NCBI GenBank assembly: GCA_949825065.1 | Contig: OX463847.1 | Span: forward strand, 32,502,115-32,566,114 | DNA length: 64,000 nucleotides | Source: Odontocerum albicorne | Lineage: Eukaryota; Arthropoda; Insecta; Trichoptera; Odontoceridae | Direction: 5' to 3' | In this document: one piece after another, positions 63,901 to 64,000 of the stretch | Numbering within the stretch: the first letter of the stretch is position 1 | Layout: every line of letters starts with the position of its first letter | Translations under genes and position numbers: made by a program | The notes under the pieces: model-generated | Told to the model about the DNA's origin: nothing | The model's input: the letters and a program-made list of their open reading frames with translations, nothing else | Databases searched by the model: none

Positions 63901-64000
63901 TGTTCCTCAATTTAACTTCAATGGTGCAATTTAATTCACTTTGAAGTGGTTAAGTTTGTCGAGCATCAAAAGTATCGACAGAGCTTATAAGGCGTTCTCA

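Overview
The window looks like a gene-poor, repeat-dominated stretch of an AT-rich arthropod nuclear genome, most likely an insect. The reasons are mariner, piggyBac-like and hAT-like DNA transposons, a Penelope-like element, tRNA-derived SINEs and many decayed non-LTR retrotransposon (LINE) tails. The species cannot be named from sequence alone. I see no convincing host protein gene, rRNA, functional tRNA or CRISPR array. The long reading frames that mean something all belong to mobile elements.

Layout. 1-9.8 kb: SINE copies, a 53-bp tandem array (about 1.63-2.64 kb), short 16-bp, 52-bp and 49-bp arrays, and small LINE fragments. 11.1-12.4 kb: a full-length but frameshifted mariner (1278 bp, 25-bp terminal repeats, TA on both sides) inside a decayed reverse transcriptase. 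14.0-14.6 kb: a piggyBac-like non-autonomous element between TTAA sites. 15.4-15.9 kb: a mariner deletion relic. 19.0-30.4 kb: three Penelope-like insertions, each an inverted, head-to-head structure flanked by its own target duplication (9, 8 and 12 bp). The largest (28.46-30.33 kb) has two nearly identical arms of about 760 bp, a GIY-YIG endonuclease frame in each arm, and sits inside a 38-bp satellite. Two hAT-like MITEs lie at 21.8-22.2 kb (inside a LINE) and 23.6-23.8 kb. 30-64 kb: interspersed copies of two tRNA-headed SINE families (A, about 220 bp; B, about 330 bp), one abundant LINE family (about 18 fragments across the window), several rarer LINE families, a miniature mariner (39.5-40.0 kb), a deleted mariner with an open transposase frame (48.9-49.9 kb), two unclassified repeat families (called D and T here) and a final 53-bp array (62.9-63.1 kb).

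The insertions form layers: mariner into LINE, hAT MITE into LINE, Penelope dimer into satellite. Most LINE, SINE and mariner copies carry stops and frameshifts and are old. The Penelope palindrome at 28.5-30.3 kb is nearly identical between arms and is the youngest-looking event. Its 3' end carries a hammerhead-like core. Together with the recurrent inverted-dimer structure, this is the most interesting system in the window.
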